DNA of 64,000 nucleotides from positions 95,008 to 159,007 of the forward strand of contig NZ_FOWX01000013.1 of assembly GCF_900115555.1 (NCBI RefSeq), read 5' to 3'. Each line of letters starts with the position of its first letter. Positions within the stretch are counted from its first letter, which is position 1. Below are positions 1 through 10,121 of the stretch, piece after piece. A model generated the notes under the pieces. The model worked only from the letters and a program-made list of their open reading frames with translations, was not told where the DNA came from and ran no database searches. Source of the stretch: Pseudomonas borbori (lineage in GTDB: Bacteria; Pseudomonadota; Gammaproteobacteria; Pseudomonadales; Pseudomonadaceae). The position numbers were made by a program, and so were the translations under genes.

Positions 1-522
1 CAACTCGCCACGCTCCTCGGCCGGAATCGGCGCCAGGTAATCCTGCCAGTAGTCGGGGAACAGGCGGCTGGCGCCTTCCTGGTAGAACCAGTGGAACTCC
101 TGGGGACGACAGAGGAAGATGCCGCGCAGGATCAGCGCGTGCACCCGCTCGGGGTGGCGCTGGGCGTAGGCCAGCGCCAGGGTCGAGCCCCAGGAGCCGC
201 CGAACAGCACCCACTTGTCGATGCCCAGGTGCTCGCGGATGCGCTCCAGGTCGGCGACCAGATCCCAGGTGGTGTTGTTTTCCAGGCTCGCATGGGGGGT
301 GGAGCGCCCGCAGCCGCGCTGGTCGAAGGTGACGATGCGGTACAGGTTGGGATCGAAGAAGCGCCGGCTCAGGGCATCGCAACCGGCGCCCGGGCCACCG
401 TGAATGAACACCACCGGCAGACCCTCCGGCGTACCGCTCTCGTCCACATAGAGCACGTGCGGCGCCTCTACCGCCAGTTCATGGCGGGCGTAGGGTTTGA
501 TCTCCGGATACAAAGTCTGCAT
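1..522 (-). CDS. pip: Proline iminopeptidase, 3' end outside window
   Basis: Prolyl aminopeptidase of the alpha/beta-hydrolase fold (peptidase family S33), which removes N-terminal proline from small peptides in the cytoplasm. The first 174 codons are visible and the gene runs off the left edge. The oxyanion motif HGGPG lies at residues 41-45 and the nucleophile elbow GGSWGS at 108-113, with Ser110 the expected nucleophile; DQRGCGRS at 67-74 is also typical. The catalytic Asp and His lie beyond the window. The start is an ATG at 522, giving MQTLYPEIKPY, which fits the family N-terminus. It is divergent from the lipoprotein gene at 631, so its promoter lies in 523-630. The family assignment is strong; only the C-terminus is unseen. 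Confidence 0.93.
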   Translation of the reverse strand, partial: MQTLYPEIKPYARHELAVEAPHVLYVDESGTPEGLPVVFIHGGPGAGCDALSRRFFDPNLYRIVTFDQRGCGRSTPHASLENNTTWDLVADLERIREHLGIDKWVLFGGSWGSTLALAYAQRHPERVHALILRGIFLCRPQEFHWFYQEGASRLFPDYWQDYLAPIPAEERGEL

Positions 523-630
523 GGTGCACTCCTGGATGTATACGTGGGGTACGGCGCCAACTCGTGTGCAAACGGCCCGCTAGCGCTTCCCGCTCTGCCT
601 CGCATCATAACCATGTAAAAGGAATTGAGC

Positions 631-1065
631 ATGTCGGCTCGGCAATTTGCCCTACCTTTCGTGATGCTTCTCGCCCTGCTGACGGGCTGCGGGGCCAAGG
701 ATGACCCGCAGGCGAGCCTGGAAGCAGCGGTGCAACAGTTGCAGGACAACCTGGAAGCGAAAGACAGCGGCGCCGTCCTCGAGCAACTGCACCCGCAGTT
801 TTCCGCCCAGCAGGAATTCGACCGCGACTGGGCCAGGCGCACCATGGCCCTGCTGTTTCTGCGGCACAAGCACGTCCGGGTGATCGCCCTCAGCAAGAAT
901 AGCCGCCTCGACCCGACTTACCGCGACAAAGGCCACAGCCAGGCGCAGGTCGCCCTGACCGGGGCCGAAGGCCTGATCCCCGACAGCGCGCGGCACTACG
1001 GGGTCAAGCTGGAGTGGTGGCGGGAAGGCGATGAATGGCGACTGGCGCGCTTGCGCTGGGAATGA
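631..1065 (+). CDS. Small predicted lipoprotein
   Basis: A 144-residue protein with a lipoprotein signal peptide: a hydrophobic run followed by the lipobox LLTGC, with Cys20 the expected lipidated residue, then a polar, alanine- and glutamine-rich mature part. I do not recognise a named domain in the mature part; the fold looks helical at first (residues 28-60) and then mixed, ending in a tryptophan-rich segment (VKLEWWREGDEWRL) reminiscent of NTF2-like lipoproteins, which is only a resemblance. The ATG at 631 is preferred to an in-frame TTG at 625 because AAAGGA lies about 7 bases before it. It is transcribed away from pip and ends just before the convergent esterase gene. It is probably anchored in an inner or outer membrane leaflet facing the periplasm. 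Confidence 0.75.
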   Translation: MSARQFALPFVMLLALLTGCGAKDDPQASLEAAVQQLQDNLEAKDSGAVLEQLHPQFSAQQEFDRDWARRTMALLFLRHKHVRVIALSKNSRLDPTYRDKGHSQAQVALTGAEGLIPDSARHYGVKLEWWREGDEWRLARLRWE

Positions 1066-1101
1066 CGCCAACCGCGCCTTTAAGCGCGGCTGGCTGACGC
1101 C

Positions 1102-3036
1102 TTACCAGTCCCAGCTGAGGGACAGGTTCAGGCCATGCTGACGGTCGTCGGTGCCGCGCAAGTGATAGGCCGCGCGCAGCTGCAGCTCCTCGGCCAGGGC
1201 ATGGCTGATGCCCAGCCCGGCGAGGGTCTGGCCACTGGCTGGCGTATGCCCCTGCAGCTCGAAGCTGTTGCCGGCTACCGCATTGAGGCCCAGGCGCAGG
1301 TCGCGGCTATCGTCCTCGAACTCCAGCTCGCGGGCGATCTCGGCAAATACCTGGGTCGCCGCGGATAGCTGGTAATTGGCTTGCAGACCCAGACCCAGCC
1401 GCGTGCTGTCGCGCTGCTGATCGTCGTAGTTGAGCGCCGTCGAACTGGAGCCGTCCTCGCGATAAGCATCCACCTCCACCTTGGCATAGTCAGCGCTGAT
1501 GAACGGACTGACCCGCCAGCCCGTGTCGGCATTGGCCAGGTCATAGCCCAGGCGCCCGGACAGGGCCCAGAGCTGGCCATCGCTGTCGCCTTTCTCGCTG
1601 CGCTGGGCGATGCCCAGGGCGAACTGGCGATTGAGGTCGCTGTAATCCAGATGACCGAGACTGAAGCTGGCGTCCGCCCACAGACGACCCTGCTGATACT
1701 GGGCGAAGGCGCTAAGCAGGTAGCTGCGCAGGTCGTACTCGGAGTCGGCCTCACCCACTTCGAGGGTCTGCTGCTGCAGGCCCAGGGCCAGGCCCAGGCG
1801 CCACTGCTCGCTCAGCCGGTAGCTGCTGCCCAGATTCACGCCCAGGCCATCGCTGTCGCCGCTGGCCACCGCCTCGCCGCGCTCGAACTGCTGGCGCTGA
1901 CCGCTGGCAGCGACGAAGCTGCGCCACTGGCCGACGGCTTGCCAGGCACCACGGTCGGCCTGCCATTCGCTGCGCAGTTGCTGCTGGTGACCGTTGAGGC
2001 TGGCCATGGCCATTTCCGGCAACAGGGACACTTCCCAGGGTGCGCCGAGAATCGAATAGATGTAGTCGGCGCTGATCTGCTGCACCGCGGCGGTGGGGTG
2101 CACGCCGTCGTTGAACATCAGGCGGGCCGGGTTCGGCGTGAGCCCGCCGAGACCCCAGGTCGGATCGGCCAGGCAACCGCTGCCGCTGAAGCAGACATCG
2201 GTCTGGCTCACCAGCGGATCGAAACCGTAGGTCGCCAGGTCGCCCTGCACCTCGGCCAGTAGGCCGCGGAAATTCAGGCGGATGACATTGCCGCCCAGGG
2301 CCGCAAGCTGGCTGCCCAGCTCGGCATTGAGCAGGCCCGCGGCGCTCGACCAGGCATCGCGAAAGCCCGAGGCGAAGCCGGCGGGCGTCAGGCCGACGTC
2401 CGGCAGGTCCGAGACGATGATGGTGCGCGCGCCGGCCTGCTGCAGGGCGGCGACCCCCGCCACCAGGTCGGCCGCCGCCGCGGCGGCGCTGGCCTGATCG
2501 GTGACCACGAACTGCAGCACGTCGTTGCCGCCGCCGTTGACATAGAACAAGGCATCGGGATCGACTCGCGGCACATCCACCAGATAACCGTTACGGGTCC
2601 GAATGGTGCCGCCACCGGCATCCACCACCGAACCATTGACCGCCGTAATCGAATTCAAGATCTGGTCGGTGCGGTAGCCCCCCACCGCATAGTTAGTGCC
2701 ATCGGCGTTGCCAGTTAGTATCTGCGGCAGAATGGGCGTCGAGGGCAATGCCTGCAGGCCGAGCAACGACGCCAGACGCTGGGTGGCGACGGCATCGAAG
2801 TACTCGGTGTTGTTGCTCAGGTAGCTGGGGCCGGTGCGGTTGGTGAAGCGCAAGCCACCAGTCGGATTGCCGCCCAGCAAGGGGCTGCCAAGGTCGGGAA
2901 ATTGCCCGCTGTCGCTCAGCGAGTCGCCGAAGATCACCAATTGCGAATAGGGCATGGCCTGCGTCGCGGCGGGCAGGACGGCGAGCAGGACGGCGAGCAG
3001 GACGGCAGCGGTCAGGGTTTTCAAGGTCGGGCTCAT
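1102..3036 (-). CDS. estA: EstA-like autotransporter GDSL esterase
   Basis: A 644-residue type V autotransporter esterase. Residues 1-27 form a Sec signal peptide (leucine-rich core ending ATQA). The passenger is a GDSL/SGNH hydrolase: block I FGDSLSDSG, with Ser39 the expected nucleophile; block III NGGGND near 170; block V DGVHPT near 310 carrying the Asp-His pair. From about residue 380 to the end is an autotransporter beta-barrel of alternating aromatic and polar strands, finishing with Trp (SLSWDW) as outer-membrane proteins do. In Pseudomonas, EstA displays esterase activity on the cell surface and affects rhamnolipid production and motility (known of the family, not shown here). It stands alone downstream of hutG with its own upstream gap. 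Its length matches EstA. Confidence 0.92.
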   Translation of the reverse strand: MSPTLKTLTAAVLLAVLLAVLPAATQAMPYSQLVIFGDSLSDSGQFPDLGSPLLGGNPTGGLRFTNRTGPSYLSNNTEYFDAVATQRLASLLGLQALPSTPILPQILTGNADGTNYAVGGYRTDQILNSITAVNGSVVDAGGGTIRTRNGYLVDVPRVDPDALFYVNGGGNDVLQFVVTDQASAAAAAADLVAGVAALQQAGARTIIVSDLPDVGLTPAGFASGFRDAWSSAAGLLNAELGSQLAALGGNVIRLNFRGLLAEVQGDLATYGFDPLVSQTDVCFSGSGCLADPTWGLGGLTPNPARLMFNDGVHPTAAVQQISADYIYSILGAPWEVSLLPEMAMASLNGHQQQLRSEWQADRGAWQAVGQWRSFVAASGQRQQFERGEAVASGDSDGLGVNLGSSYRLSEQWRLGLALGLQQQTLEVGEADSEYDLRSYLLSAFAQYQQGRLWADASFSLGHLDYSDLNRQFALGIAQRSEKGDSDGQLWALSGRLGYDLANADTGWRVSPFISADYAKVEVDAYREDGSSSTALNYDDQQRDSTRLGLGLQANYQLSAATQVFAEIARELEFEDDSRDLRLGLNAVAGNSFELQGHTPASGQTLAGLGISHALAEELQLRAAYHLRGTDDRQHGLNLSLSWDW

Positions 3037-3158
3037 GGATGCTCCTTCTTATTAGTATTGCCAGAGGGCAAGCATAGAAGAGTATCCAGGCCGCTCGAAC
3101 GGCACAGCCACCCAAATGGGTGAGGCGCCGCCGGCCCGCGAGGGAGTCACTGCGCCCG

Positions 3159-3962
3159 CTAACGCCCGTAGCGTTCGCGGCCCCACTCCAGCATCGCCTG
3201 CAGCAGGTCGCGCAGCACCTCCTGGGTGGGCTCGGCGAGGTCTGCGCGATAGTCGAAGGGCACCTGCTCCTCCATGTAGGTGCACTGCGCCAGCTCCAGC
3301 TGCACGGCATGCACCTGGGCCTGCGGTTGGCCGTAGTGACGGGTGATGTGTCCGCCCTTGAAGCGCCCGTTGAGCACATGGCTGTAGTCCCGGGCGGCGG
3401 CGCAGACCGCCAGCAGGCGCTCGCTCAGTTGCGGGTCGCAACTGGCGCCGGCGTTGGTGCCCAGGTTGAAGTCCGGCAGCAGGCCGTCGAACAGGTGCGG
3501 CACGCAGGAGCGGATCGAGTGCGCATCGAACAGCAGCGCATAGCCGAACTCGGCCTTGAGCCGCGCCAGTTCGGCGGCCAGGGTCTGGTGGTAGGGCTGC
3601 CAGATCTCGGCGAGATAGCGCGCCCGTTCCTCGCGGGACGGCTCGCAGCCGGCGCGGTACAGCGGCTCGCCGGTGAACAGGGTCGCCGGGAACAGGCCGG
3701 TGGTGGCGCTGGCGTAGAGCGGCGCGTCATCCTGCGGGCGGTTGAGGTCGATGACATAGCGCGAGTAGCAGGCCTCCAGGGTGCTGGCGCCCAGTTCATC
3801 GGCAAAGTCATAGAGCCGCGGGATATGCCAGTCGGTATCGCCGAGGCGCTTCGCCTCCTCGACCAGGCCCGCCTCCACTGCAGGCGTCAGCAGGATGCCG
3901 GGATGCGGCATGCTGATCAGCAGCGGCGTGCTGCCGCGCTTGAAACTCAATACGTTATCCAT
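3159..3962 (-). CDS. hutG: N-formylglutamate deformylase HutG
   Basis: Hydrolyses N-formyl-L-glutamate to glutamate and formate, the last step of the five-step histidine degradation route. The 267-residue product begins [10 protein letters not shown]. Family motifs are visible: SMPHPGI near the N-terminus, FDAHSI in the middle (metal-binding His) and the basic [11 protein letters not shown] segment. The chosen ATG at 3962 avoids an upstream in-frame extension and overlaps the end of hutI by 8 bases (stop at 3955), which indicates translational coupling. It is the last gene of the hutU-H-I-G transcription unit. Presence of HutF in the same cluster supports the formylglutamate route instead of direct formiminoglutamase. 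Confidence 0.93.
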   Translation of the reverse strand: MDNVLSFKRGSTPLLISMPHPGILLTPAVEAGLVEEAKRLGDTDWHIPRLYDFADELGASTLEACYSRYVIDLNRPQDDAPLYASATTGLFPATLFTGEPLYRAGCEPSREERARYLAEIWQPYHQTLAAELARLKAEFGYALLFDAHSIRSCVPHLFDGLLPDFNLGTNAGASCDPQLSERLLAVCAAARDYSHVLNGRFKGGHITRHYGQPQAQVHAVQLELAQCTYMEEQVPFDYRADLAEPTQEVLRDLLQAMLEWGRERYGR

Positions 3963-5163
3963 GGTCGACCTCCCGTGCATGGCGAATCACCCGTTTGGGC
4001 AAATCGCCGCCCAACCAATAGGCCAGCTCCGCCGGTCGCCGGATCTGCCAGGCGACGAAATCGGCGAGCTTGCCCACTTCAAGGCTACCGCGACTGGCCG
4101 CCAGACCCAAGGCCTTGGCGGCGTTCAGGGTGACCCCGGCCAGGGCTTCTTCGGGGGTCAGGCGGAACGAGGTGCAGGCCATGTTGAGCATCAGGCGCAG
4201 CGACAGCGCCGGCGAGGTGCCGGGATTGAGATCGCTGGCAACCGCCATGGCCACGCCGTGCCGGCGCAGCAGCTCGATCGGCGGCAAGCGGGTTTCGCGC
4301 AGCAGGTAGAAGGCCCCCGGCAACAGCACCGCCACGCTGCCGGCCGCCGCCATGGCGATGACGTCGTCCTCGGTCATGTACTCCAGATGATCGGCCGACA
4401 ACGCCTGGTAGCGCGCCGCCAGGCTGGAACCGTGCAGTGAAGACAGTTGCTCGGCGTGCAGCTTGACCGGCAAGCCCAGCGCCTGCGCGGCGACGAACAC
4501 CCGCTCGACCTGGGCCGGGGAGAAGCCTAGGTGTTCGCAGAAGGCGTCCACCGCATCCACCAGTCCCTCGGCCGCCAGCTCCGGCAGGATCTCGCGGCAG
4601 ACCCGCTCGATATAGGCGTCGGCGCGGCCCGCAAACTCCGGCGGCACGGCATGGGCGGCCAGGCAGGTGGCACGCACGGTCAGCGGCAGCATGTCGCCGA
4701 GGAGGCGGATCACCCGCAGCATCTTGCGCTCGCTGGCCAGGTCCAGGCCATAACCGGACTTCACCTCCAGGGTGGTGACACCCTCGCGCAGCAGCTGCCG
4801 CGCACGCTGCAGCGCGCCGCTCAGCAACTCGCCCTCACTGGCCTCGCGGGTGGCGCGCACGGTGCTGGCGATGCCGCCGCCGTTTGCTGCGATCTCGGCA
4901 TAGCTGACGCCCTCGAGGCGCTGTTCGAACTCGCCGCTGCGATCGCCGCCGAACACCAGGTGGGTGTGGCAGTCGATCAACCCGGGGGTCAGCCAGGCGC
5001 CCTCGAGATCATGCCGCTCGGCGTAGTCGCCGGCGGGCAGCTCGGCCCGCGGGCCGATCCAGGCGATGTGCGCGCCCTCGGTGACCAGCGCGGCGTCCTC
5101 GATGATCGAGTAACGCCCGCCGGCCATGGTCGCGGCGTGGCAGTTGAACCAGAGAGATTGCAT
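3955..5163 (-). CDS. hutI: Imidazolonepropionase HutI
   Basis: Opens the imidazolone ring of 4-imidazolone-5-propanoate to N-formimino-L-glutamate, the third step of histidine catabolism. The 402-residue protein belongs to the amidohydrolase superfamily: [10 protein letters not shown] with metal ligands His66 and His68, the HAEQLS segment around residue 240, and a later Asp in [10 protein letters not shown] near residue 310. Composition is typical of a cytoplasmic enzyme, with no signal peptide. It follows hutH by 23 bases and overlaps hutG by 8, so all three are one transcript. The length agrees with the family. Confidence 0.95.
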   Translation of the reverse strand: MQSLWFNCHAATMAGGRYSIIEDAALVTEGAHIAWIGPRAELPAGDYAERHDLEGAWLTPGLIDCHTHLVFGGDRSGEFEQRLEGVSYAEIAANGGGIASTVRATREASEGELLSGALQRARQLLREGVTTLEVKSGYGLDLASERKMLRVIRLLGDMLPLTVRATCLAAHAVPPEFAGRADAYIERVCREILPELAAEGLVDAVDAFCEHLGFSPAQVERVFVAAQALGLPVKLHAEQLSSLHGSSLAARYQALSADHLEYMTEDDVIAMAAAGSVAVLLPGAFYLLRETRLPPIELLRRHGVAMAVASDLNPGTSPALSLRLMLNMACTSFRLTPEEALAGVTLNAAKALGLAASRGSLEVGKLADFVAWQIRRPAELAYWLGGDLPKRVIRHAREVDHG

Positions 5164-5186
5164 AAGGGCTGTTCCTCCTCCGTTTC

Positions 5187-6722
5187 TCAGCCCTGCGACG
5201 GCAGCAACTGCGCCGGCAGCAGCGCACTCAGACAGCGCGAAGCCAGCAACTCGCTGGCCGCCTCGATATCCGGGGCGAAGAAGCGATCCTGCTCATAGTG
5301 GGCAACCCGCTCGCGCAGGGCGGCGCGGGCCTGCTCCAGTTTCGCCGAGGTCTTGCGCCCTTCGCGAAAGTCCAGGCCCTGGCAGGCGCCCAGCCACTCG
5401 ACGGCGAGGATGCCGCGCACGTTGTCGGCCATCTCCCACAGGCGCTTGCCGGCGGCCGGCGCCATGGATACGTGGTCTTCCTGGTTGGCCGAGGTCGGCA
5501 GGCTGTCGACGCTGTGCGGATGGGCCAGCGCCTTGTTCTCGCTGGCCAGGGCGGCAGCGGTGACCTGGGCGATCATGAAGCCGGAGTTGACCCCGCCATT
5601 GGCCACCAGGAACGGCGGCAACTGCGACATGTGCTTGTCCATCATCAGCGAGATGCGCCGTTCGGAGAGCGCGCCGATCTCGGCGATGGCCAGGGCCAGG
5701 TTGTCGGCGGCCATGGCCACCGGCTCGGCGTGGAAGTTGCCGCCGGAGATCACGTCGCCCTCGGCGGCGAACACCAGCGGGTTGTCCGATACCGCGTTGG
5801 CCTCGACCCGCAGCACCTCGGCGACATGGCGCATCTGGGTGAGGCAGGCGCCCATCACCTGGGGCTGGCAACGCAGCGAGTAGGGATCCTGCACCTTGTC
5901 GCACTTTTCATGGGAGCGGGAAATCTCGCTGCTGGCGGTGAGCAGGTCGCGGTAGGCGGCCGCTGCATCGATCTGCCCGCGCTGGCCACGGGCGGCATGG
6001 ATGCGTGCGTCGAAGGGCGAGCGCGAGCCGAGCATGGCCTCGACACTGAGGCTGCCGCAGACCAGCGCCGCGGCGTACAGATCCTCGGCGGCGAACAGGC
6101 CGCGCAGGGCATAGGCGGTGGACACCTGGGTGCCGTTGAGCAGCGCCAGGCCTTCCTTGGCCGCCAGGGTCAGCGGTTCGAGGCCGGCGATCGCCAGCGC
6201 CTCGCGCGCCGGCAGCCACTCGCCGCGATAGCGCGCCTGGCCCTCGCCGAGCAGCACCAGCGACATGTGCGCCAGCGGTGCCAGGTCGCCGGAGGCGCCG
6301 ACCGAACCCTTGAGCGGGATGTGCGGGTAGACCTCGGCGTTGAGCAGGGCGAGCAGCGCATCGATCACCTTGCGGCGGATGCCGGAGAAGCCGCGGGCCA
6401 GGCTGTTGATCTTGAGCAGCATGATCAGGCGCACCAGGCCATCGTCGAGCGGCTGGCCGACGCCGGCCGCGTGCGACAGCACCAGCGAGCGCTGCAGGTT
6501 CTGCAGATCCCCACTGGCAATGCGGGTCGAAGCCAGCAGGCCGAAACCGGTGTTGATGCCGTAGGCGGTGCGGTTCTCGGCGAGGATCTGCTCGACGCAG
6601 GCGACGCTGGCCTCGATGGCCGCGGCGGCGCTCTCGTCCAGGCTGACGCTCACTGCGCCCTGGTGGACCTGGCGCAGTTGGGCCAGGCTCAGTTGGCCGG
6701 GCAGAATATTCAAGGTGTTCAT
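5187..6722 (-). CDS. hutH: Histidine ammonia-lyase HutH
   Basis: Deaminates histidine to trans-urocanate, the first step of the pathway. The 511-residue product carries the tripeptide A143-S144-G145 in [10 protein letters not shown], which cyclises autocatalytically to the MIO electrophile, and a GINTGFG motif around 55-61. Tyr53 lies in the same segment. The length is standard for bacterial HutH. It begins two bases after the hutU stop, so it is cotranscribed and probably coupled. Some pseudomonads carry two hutH copies within the hut cluster; only one is present here. Confidence 0.96.
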   Translation of the reverse strand: MNTLNILPGQLSLAQLRQVHQGAVSVSLDESAAAAIEASVACVEQILAENRTAYGINTGFGLLASTRIASGDLQNLQRSLVLSHAAGVGQPLDDGLVRLIMLLKINSLARGFSGIRRKVIDALLALLNAEVYPHIPLKGSVGASGDLAPLAHMSLVLLGEGQARYRGEWLPAREALAIAGLEPLTLAAKEGLALLNGTQVSTAYALRGLFAAEDLYAAALVCGSLSVEAMLGSRSPFDARIHAARGQRGQIDAAAAYRDLLTASSEISRSHEKCDKVQDPYSLRCQPQVMGACLTQMRHVAEVLRVEANAVSDNPLVFAAEGDVISGGNFHAEPVAMAADNLALAIAEIGALSERRISLMMDKHMSQLPPFLVANGGVNSGFMIAQVTAAALASENKALAHPHSVDSLPTSANQEDHVSMAPAAGKRLWEMADNVRGILAVEWLGACQGLDFREGRKTSAKLEQARAALRERVAHYEQDRFFAPDIEAASELLASRCLSALLPAQLLPSQG

Positions 6723-6724
6723 GT

Positions 6725-8401
6725 TCAGAGTCCTTTAATCATCGGCAGGTTGAGGCCCTGCTCGTGGGCGCAATCGATGGCGATCTGGTAACCGGCGTCG
6801 GCGTGACGCATCACCCCGGTGGCCGGATCGTTGTTCAATACATTGGCGATGCGCGCGGCGGCCTCATCCGTGCCGTCGCAGACCACGACCATCCCGGAAT
6901 GCTGGGAGAAGCCCATGCCGACCCCGCCGCCGTGGTGCAGCGAGACCCAGGTGGCGCCGCTGGCGGTGTTCAGCAGGGCGTTGAGCAGCGGCCAGTCGGA
7001 CACCGCATCGGAACCGTCGGCCATCGCCTCAGTCTCGCGGTTGGGGCTGGCCACCGAGCCGGAGTCCAGGTGATCGCGGCCGATCACGATCGGCGCGCTC
7101 AATTCGCCACTGCGCACCATCTCGTTGAACGCCAGGCCGAGCTTGGCGCGCTGGCCCAGGCCGACCCAGCAGATCCGCGCCGGCAGGCCCTGGAAGGCGA
7201 TGCGCTCACGGGCCATGTCCAGCCAGTGGTGCAGATGGGCGTCGTCCGCGATCAGCTCTTTGACCTTGGCGTCGGTCTTGTAGATGTCCTGCGGATCGCC
7301 GGACAAGGCGGCCCAGCGGAACGGGCCGATGCCGCGGCAGAACAGCGGACGGATATAGGCCGGGACGAAGCCGGGGAAGTCGAAGGCGTTGCTCACGCCC
7401 TCCTCCAGCGCCATCTGGCGGATGTTGTTGCCGTAGTCGAAGGTCGGCACGCCGAGCTGCTGGAAATCGAGCATGGCGCGCACGTGCACGGCCATCGACT
7501 GCTTGGCCGCCTTGACCACCGCCGCCGGCTCGCTCTGGGCGCGCTCGCGGTACTCGTCCCAGCTCCAGCCGATCGGCAGGTAGCCGTTGAGCGGGTCGTG
7601 GGCGCTGGTCTGGTCGGTGACCAGGTCCGGGCGCACGCCACGGCGCACCAGTTCGGGGAGGATCTCGGCGGCGTTGCCGCACAGGGCGATGGAGATCGCC
7701 TTGCCCTCGGCGCAATATTTCTCGAGGCGCGCCAGGGCGTCGTCCAGATCCTTGGCCTGCTCGTCGACGTAGCGGGTCTTCAGGCGAAAGTCGATGCGGC
7801 TCTGCTGGCACTCGATGTTCAGCGAGCAGGCGCCGGCCAGGGTCGCGGCCAGGGGCTGCGCGCCACCCATGCCGCCGAGGCCGGCGGTCAGTACCCAGCG
7901 GCCCTTGAGGTCGCCGGCGTAATGCTGACGGCCAGCCTCGACGAAGGTTTCATAGGTGCCCTGGACGATGCCCTGGCTGCCGATGTAGATCCAGCTGCCG
8001 GCGGTCATCTGGCCGTACATGGCCAGGCCCTTGGCATCCAGTTCGTTAAAGTGCTCCCAGGTCGCCCAGTGCGGCACCAGATTGGAGTTGGCGATCAGCA
8101 CCCGCGGCGCGTTGCCGTGGGTCCTGAACACGCCGACCGGCTTGCCGGATTGCACCAGCAGGGTCTCGTCGTCGTTCAGCTTGGTCAGGCACTCGACGAT
8201 CTTGTCGTAGCACTCCCAATTGCGCGCGGCGCGGCCGATGCCGCCATACACCACCAACTCCTTGGGGTTCTCGGCCACTTCCGGGTCGAGGTTGTTCATC
8301 AGCATGCGCAGCGGCGCTTCGGTCAGCCAGCTCTTGGCGGTCAACTGATTGCCGCGCGGGGCGCGGATTTCGATGTCGCGAAAACGGGTCGGGTTGCTCA
8401 C
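6725..8401 (-). CDS. hutU: Urocanate hydratase HutU
   Basis: Adds water to urocanate to give 4-imidazolone-5-propanoate, using tightly bound NAD+. The 558-residue protein has the NAD-binding loop [12 protein letters not shown] at about 174-185 and the conserved Cys411 in [11 protein letters not shown], equivalent to the active-site region of the Pseudomonas putida enzyme. The C-terminal [15 protein letters not shown] segment is diagnostic. It is the first gene of the hutU-H-I-G unit; a TGTATATACA operator lies about 80 bases upstream of its ATG at 8480-8489. Length and motifs leave little doubt. Confidence 0.97.
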   Translation of the reverse strand: MSNPTRFRDIEIRAPRGNQLTAKSWLTEAPLRMLMNNLDPEVAENPKELVVYGGIGRAARNWECYDKIVECLTKLNDDETLLVQSGKPVGVFRTHGNAPRVLIANSNLVPHWATWEHFNELDAKGLAMYGQMTAGSWIYIGSQGIVQGTYETFVEAGRQHYAGDLKGRWVLTAGLGGMGGAQPLAATLAGACSLNIECQQSRIDFRLKTRYVDEQAKDLDDALARLEKYCAEGKAISIALCGNAAEILPELVRRGVRPDLVTDQTSAHDPLNGYLPIGWSWDEYRERAQSEPAAVVKAAKQSMAVHVRAMLDFQQLGVPTFDYGNNIRQMALEEGVSNAFDFPGFVPAYIRPLFCRGIGPFRWAALSGDPQDIYKTDAKVKELIADDAHLHHWLDMARERIAFQGLPARICWVGLGQRAKLGLAFNEMVRSGELSAPIVIGRDHLDSGSVASPNRETEAMADGSDAVSDWPLLNALLNTASGATWVSLHHGGGVGMGFSQHSGMVVVCDGTDEAAARIANVLNNDPATGVMRHADAGYQIAIDCAHEQGLNLPMIKGL

Positions 8402-8479
8402 AAGAAATCCTCCAGGGAAAGATCGCCGTCAGCCTGGCTATTGTTACGCGCTACGGCTGGGCATGCGCAGATCTAAACA

Positions 8480-8489
8480 TGTATATACA
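8480..8489. promoter_or_regulatory. Putative HutC operator upstream of hutU
   Basis: The 10-base perfect palindrome TGTATATACA lies in the 287-base gap between the hutD stop and the hutU start. The same palindrome recurs between hutC and hutF at 10084-10093. GntR/HutC-family repressors bind short TGTA-TACA palindromes, and HutC (encoded at 9276) answers to urocanate, so this is the expected repression site of the hutUHIG transcript. The rest of the gap (8402-8688) shows no gene and no convincing -24/-12 element. Confidence 0.7.
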
Positions 8490-8688
8490 GGTAAGATCAA
8501 GCAAGAATATCACCGTCCCATCGACAGCAGACCCATTGCATTCTGTAAGGATAGTTCCAGGCCCGTTGCAGCCATTGCGCGCACCCAGCCCAGCCATCGA
8601 TGCTGGCAAGCGGGCCACAGGCTGGAACGGCAGCGAGCACGGCCGGCCGATCGGAAGAGCGGCGAGCGCATGACCTGGACAGAGGAAT

Positions 8689-9279
8689 TTAGCGCGGGGT
8701 CAGTTCGATCAGGCAACAGTGGCCGGCATCCGCACCCCGCAACTGCAGCTCGGCCAGCTCGGCGTCCCGCTCGATGCGCAGGCAGTCGTAACGCTCCAGG
8801 CGTGCAGCGCCGCCCTCATCGAGGCGCACTTCGAGCGCCTGCGCGGCGCTGAACACCAGCACGACAGGCGCCGAACTGAACAGCCGCTGCGGCCGCTCCA
8901 GGGCCAGCCACTGCAGGCGCGCCGCATAGCGCTGCGGCGCATAGATCAGATTGAAATCGCGAATGGCGCCACCGAGCAGCTGGCACTCGACTCGACTGTT
9001 GCCGGAAAAGGCGAAGGGATCGAACGGCAACAAGGGCCGCGAGAGCGCGCCGTCGACCTGCAACTGCATGCCGTCGCCTTCCAGCACGCCGATGATGCGC
9101 TGGTAGCCGGTGAACGCGGAGAAGCCACCCGACTCGCCGATATCGGCGATCGACAGGCGCCAGCCGAAGCCGTCCAGGCCTTCGCCTTGGTCACGGGCGA
9201 TTTCCAGGGTACTGCCCGCGCCGTTCTTCCACGGCATGCGCGGGTAGTCGGCCGCGCGCAGGATCTGTATCCGCCTCAT
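8689..9279 (-). CDS. hutD: HutD family protein
   Basis: A 196-residue cupin-like protein beginning MRRIQILRAADYPRMPWKNG; PWKNG followed by T-x-E-I is the signature N-terminus of HutD. Known of the family: it has no catalytic role in the pathway but tempers hut expression in Pseudomonas fluorescens, possibly by binding a pathway intermediate. The ATG at 9279 overlaps the hutC stop in an ATGA junction, so the repressor and this modulator are made from one transcript; a longer upstream reading would run inside hutC and is rejected. It is separated from hutU by 287 bases containing an operator. Confidence 0.9.
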   Translation of the reverse strand: MRRIQILRAADYPRMPWKNGAGSTLEIARDQGEGLDGFGWRLSIADIGESGGFSAFTGYQRIIGVLEGDGMQLQVDGALSRPLLPFDPFAFSGNSRVECQLLGGAIRDFNLIYAPQRYAARLQWLALERPQRLFSSAPVVLVFSAAQALEVRLDEGGAARLERYDCLRIERDAELAELQLRGADAGHCCLIELTPR

Positions 9280-10028
9280 GAGCTGAAACGCCCCTCCAGA
9301 CGATGGCGCGAGCCGGGATGCAGCAGGCGCGCCGAGGTCACGGCCTGCGACCCCGACCAGGTGCGCCGGCGGATCAGCAGGCAGGGCTCGCCGCGCTCGA
9401 TCTGCAACAGGCGGCATTCTTCGGCATCGGCGAGGATCGCCTCGACCACATGCTCGCCCTCGGTCAGCGGCGCGACCCGCGACAGGTAGGCATAGGGGGT
9501 CAGCTGGGTGAAGTCCTGCTTGAGGTAATCCGGCGCCACCGCCGCATTGACGTAGCGGTCCTCGAGCTGCACCGGCACCTCGTTCTCGTAATGCACGATC
9601 AACGAATGGAAGACCTTCTGCCCTTCGCGCAGATCCAGCGCCATGGCCCGCTCCGGGTTGGCCAACTCCTCGCCCAGGCGAATCAGCTTGCTCTGATGCC
9701 GATGACCGCGGGCAGCGATCTCGTCGGCAATGTTGTTCACCGCGAACAGCGCCGAACGGCCCTTGGGCTCGGCGACGAAGGTGCCCACCCCCTGCATGCG
9801 CAGCAGCAGACCGTCATTGGTCAGCTCGCGCAGGGCGCGGTTGATGGTCATGCGGCTGAAGCCCAGCTGCTCCACCAGCTCGCTTTCCGAGGGCACCCGG
9901 TGATGCGCCGGCCAGGCGCCACTGTGGATCTGCTGGACGATCATCTGCTTGACCTGGGCATATAGCGGCGCCGGCGCCTCACTGAGCTGAGCGGCAAGCG
10001 CGGATGGCTTCGAGAATGCTTTTGTCAT
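9276..10028 (-). CDS. hutC: Histidine utilisation repressor HutC
   Basis: A GntR-family repressor of 250 residues. The N-terminal winged helix (about residues 18-85) contains LYAQVKQMI, the PSESELVEQLGFSRMTINRALREL recognition segment and the wing GVGTFVAEP; the C-terminal part is a UTRA ligand domain, which in HutC binds urocanate. The start MTKAFSKPSAL at 10028 is chosen because the open frame extends far upstream through non-coding sequence. Its promoter region is shared with divergent hutF and contains overlapping TGTATAT-type palindromes, implying autorepression. It is translationally coupled to hutD. Confidence 0.95.
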   Translation of the reverse strand: MTKAFSKPSALAAQLSEAPAPLYAQVKQMIVQQIHSGAWPAHHRVPSESELVEQLGFSRMTINRALRELTNDGLLLRMQGVGTFVAEPKGRSALFAVNNIADEIAARGHRHQSKLIRLGEELANPERAMALDLREGQKVFHSLIVHYENEVPVQLEDRYVNAAVAPDYLKQDFTQLTPYAYLSRVAPLTEGEHVVEAILADAEECRLLQIERGEPCLLIRRRTWSGSQAVTSARLLHPGSRHRLEGRFSS

Positions 10029-10077
10029 GTATTTCCCCTTGTCGCCTGACCGGCAGTTTACCCGCGCCACAAACACC

Positions 10078-10093
10078 TGTATATGTATATACA
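10078..10093. promoter_or_regulatory. HutC operator pair between hutC and hutF
   Basis: The divergent hutC-hutF gap holds TGTATATGTA at 10078-10087 overlapped by the perfect palindrome TGTATATACA at 10084-10093. The second is identical to the site upstream of hutU. Its position about 30 bases before the hutF start and 50 before hutC suits repression of both genes. Binding by HutC is inferred from family knowledge and from recurrence only within this cluster's promoters. Confidence 0.72.
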
Positions 10094-10121
10094 AATAAAT
10101 ACCAGCAGCTGGATACGCATT

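Noticed and set aside
5298..8476. Two long + strand frames across hutH and hutU
   Set aside because: Antisense shadows; the minus-strand genes have complete catalytic motifs.
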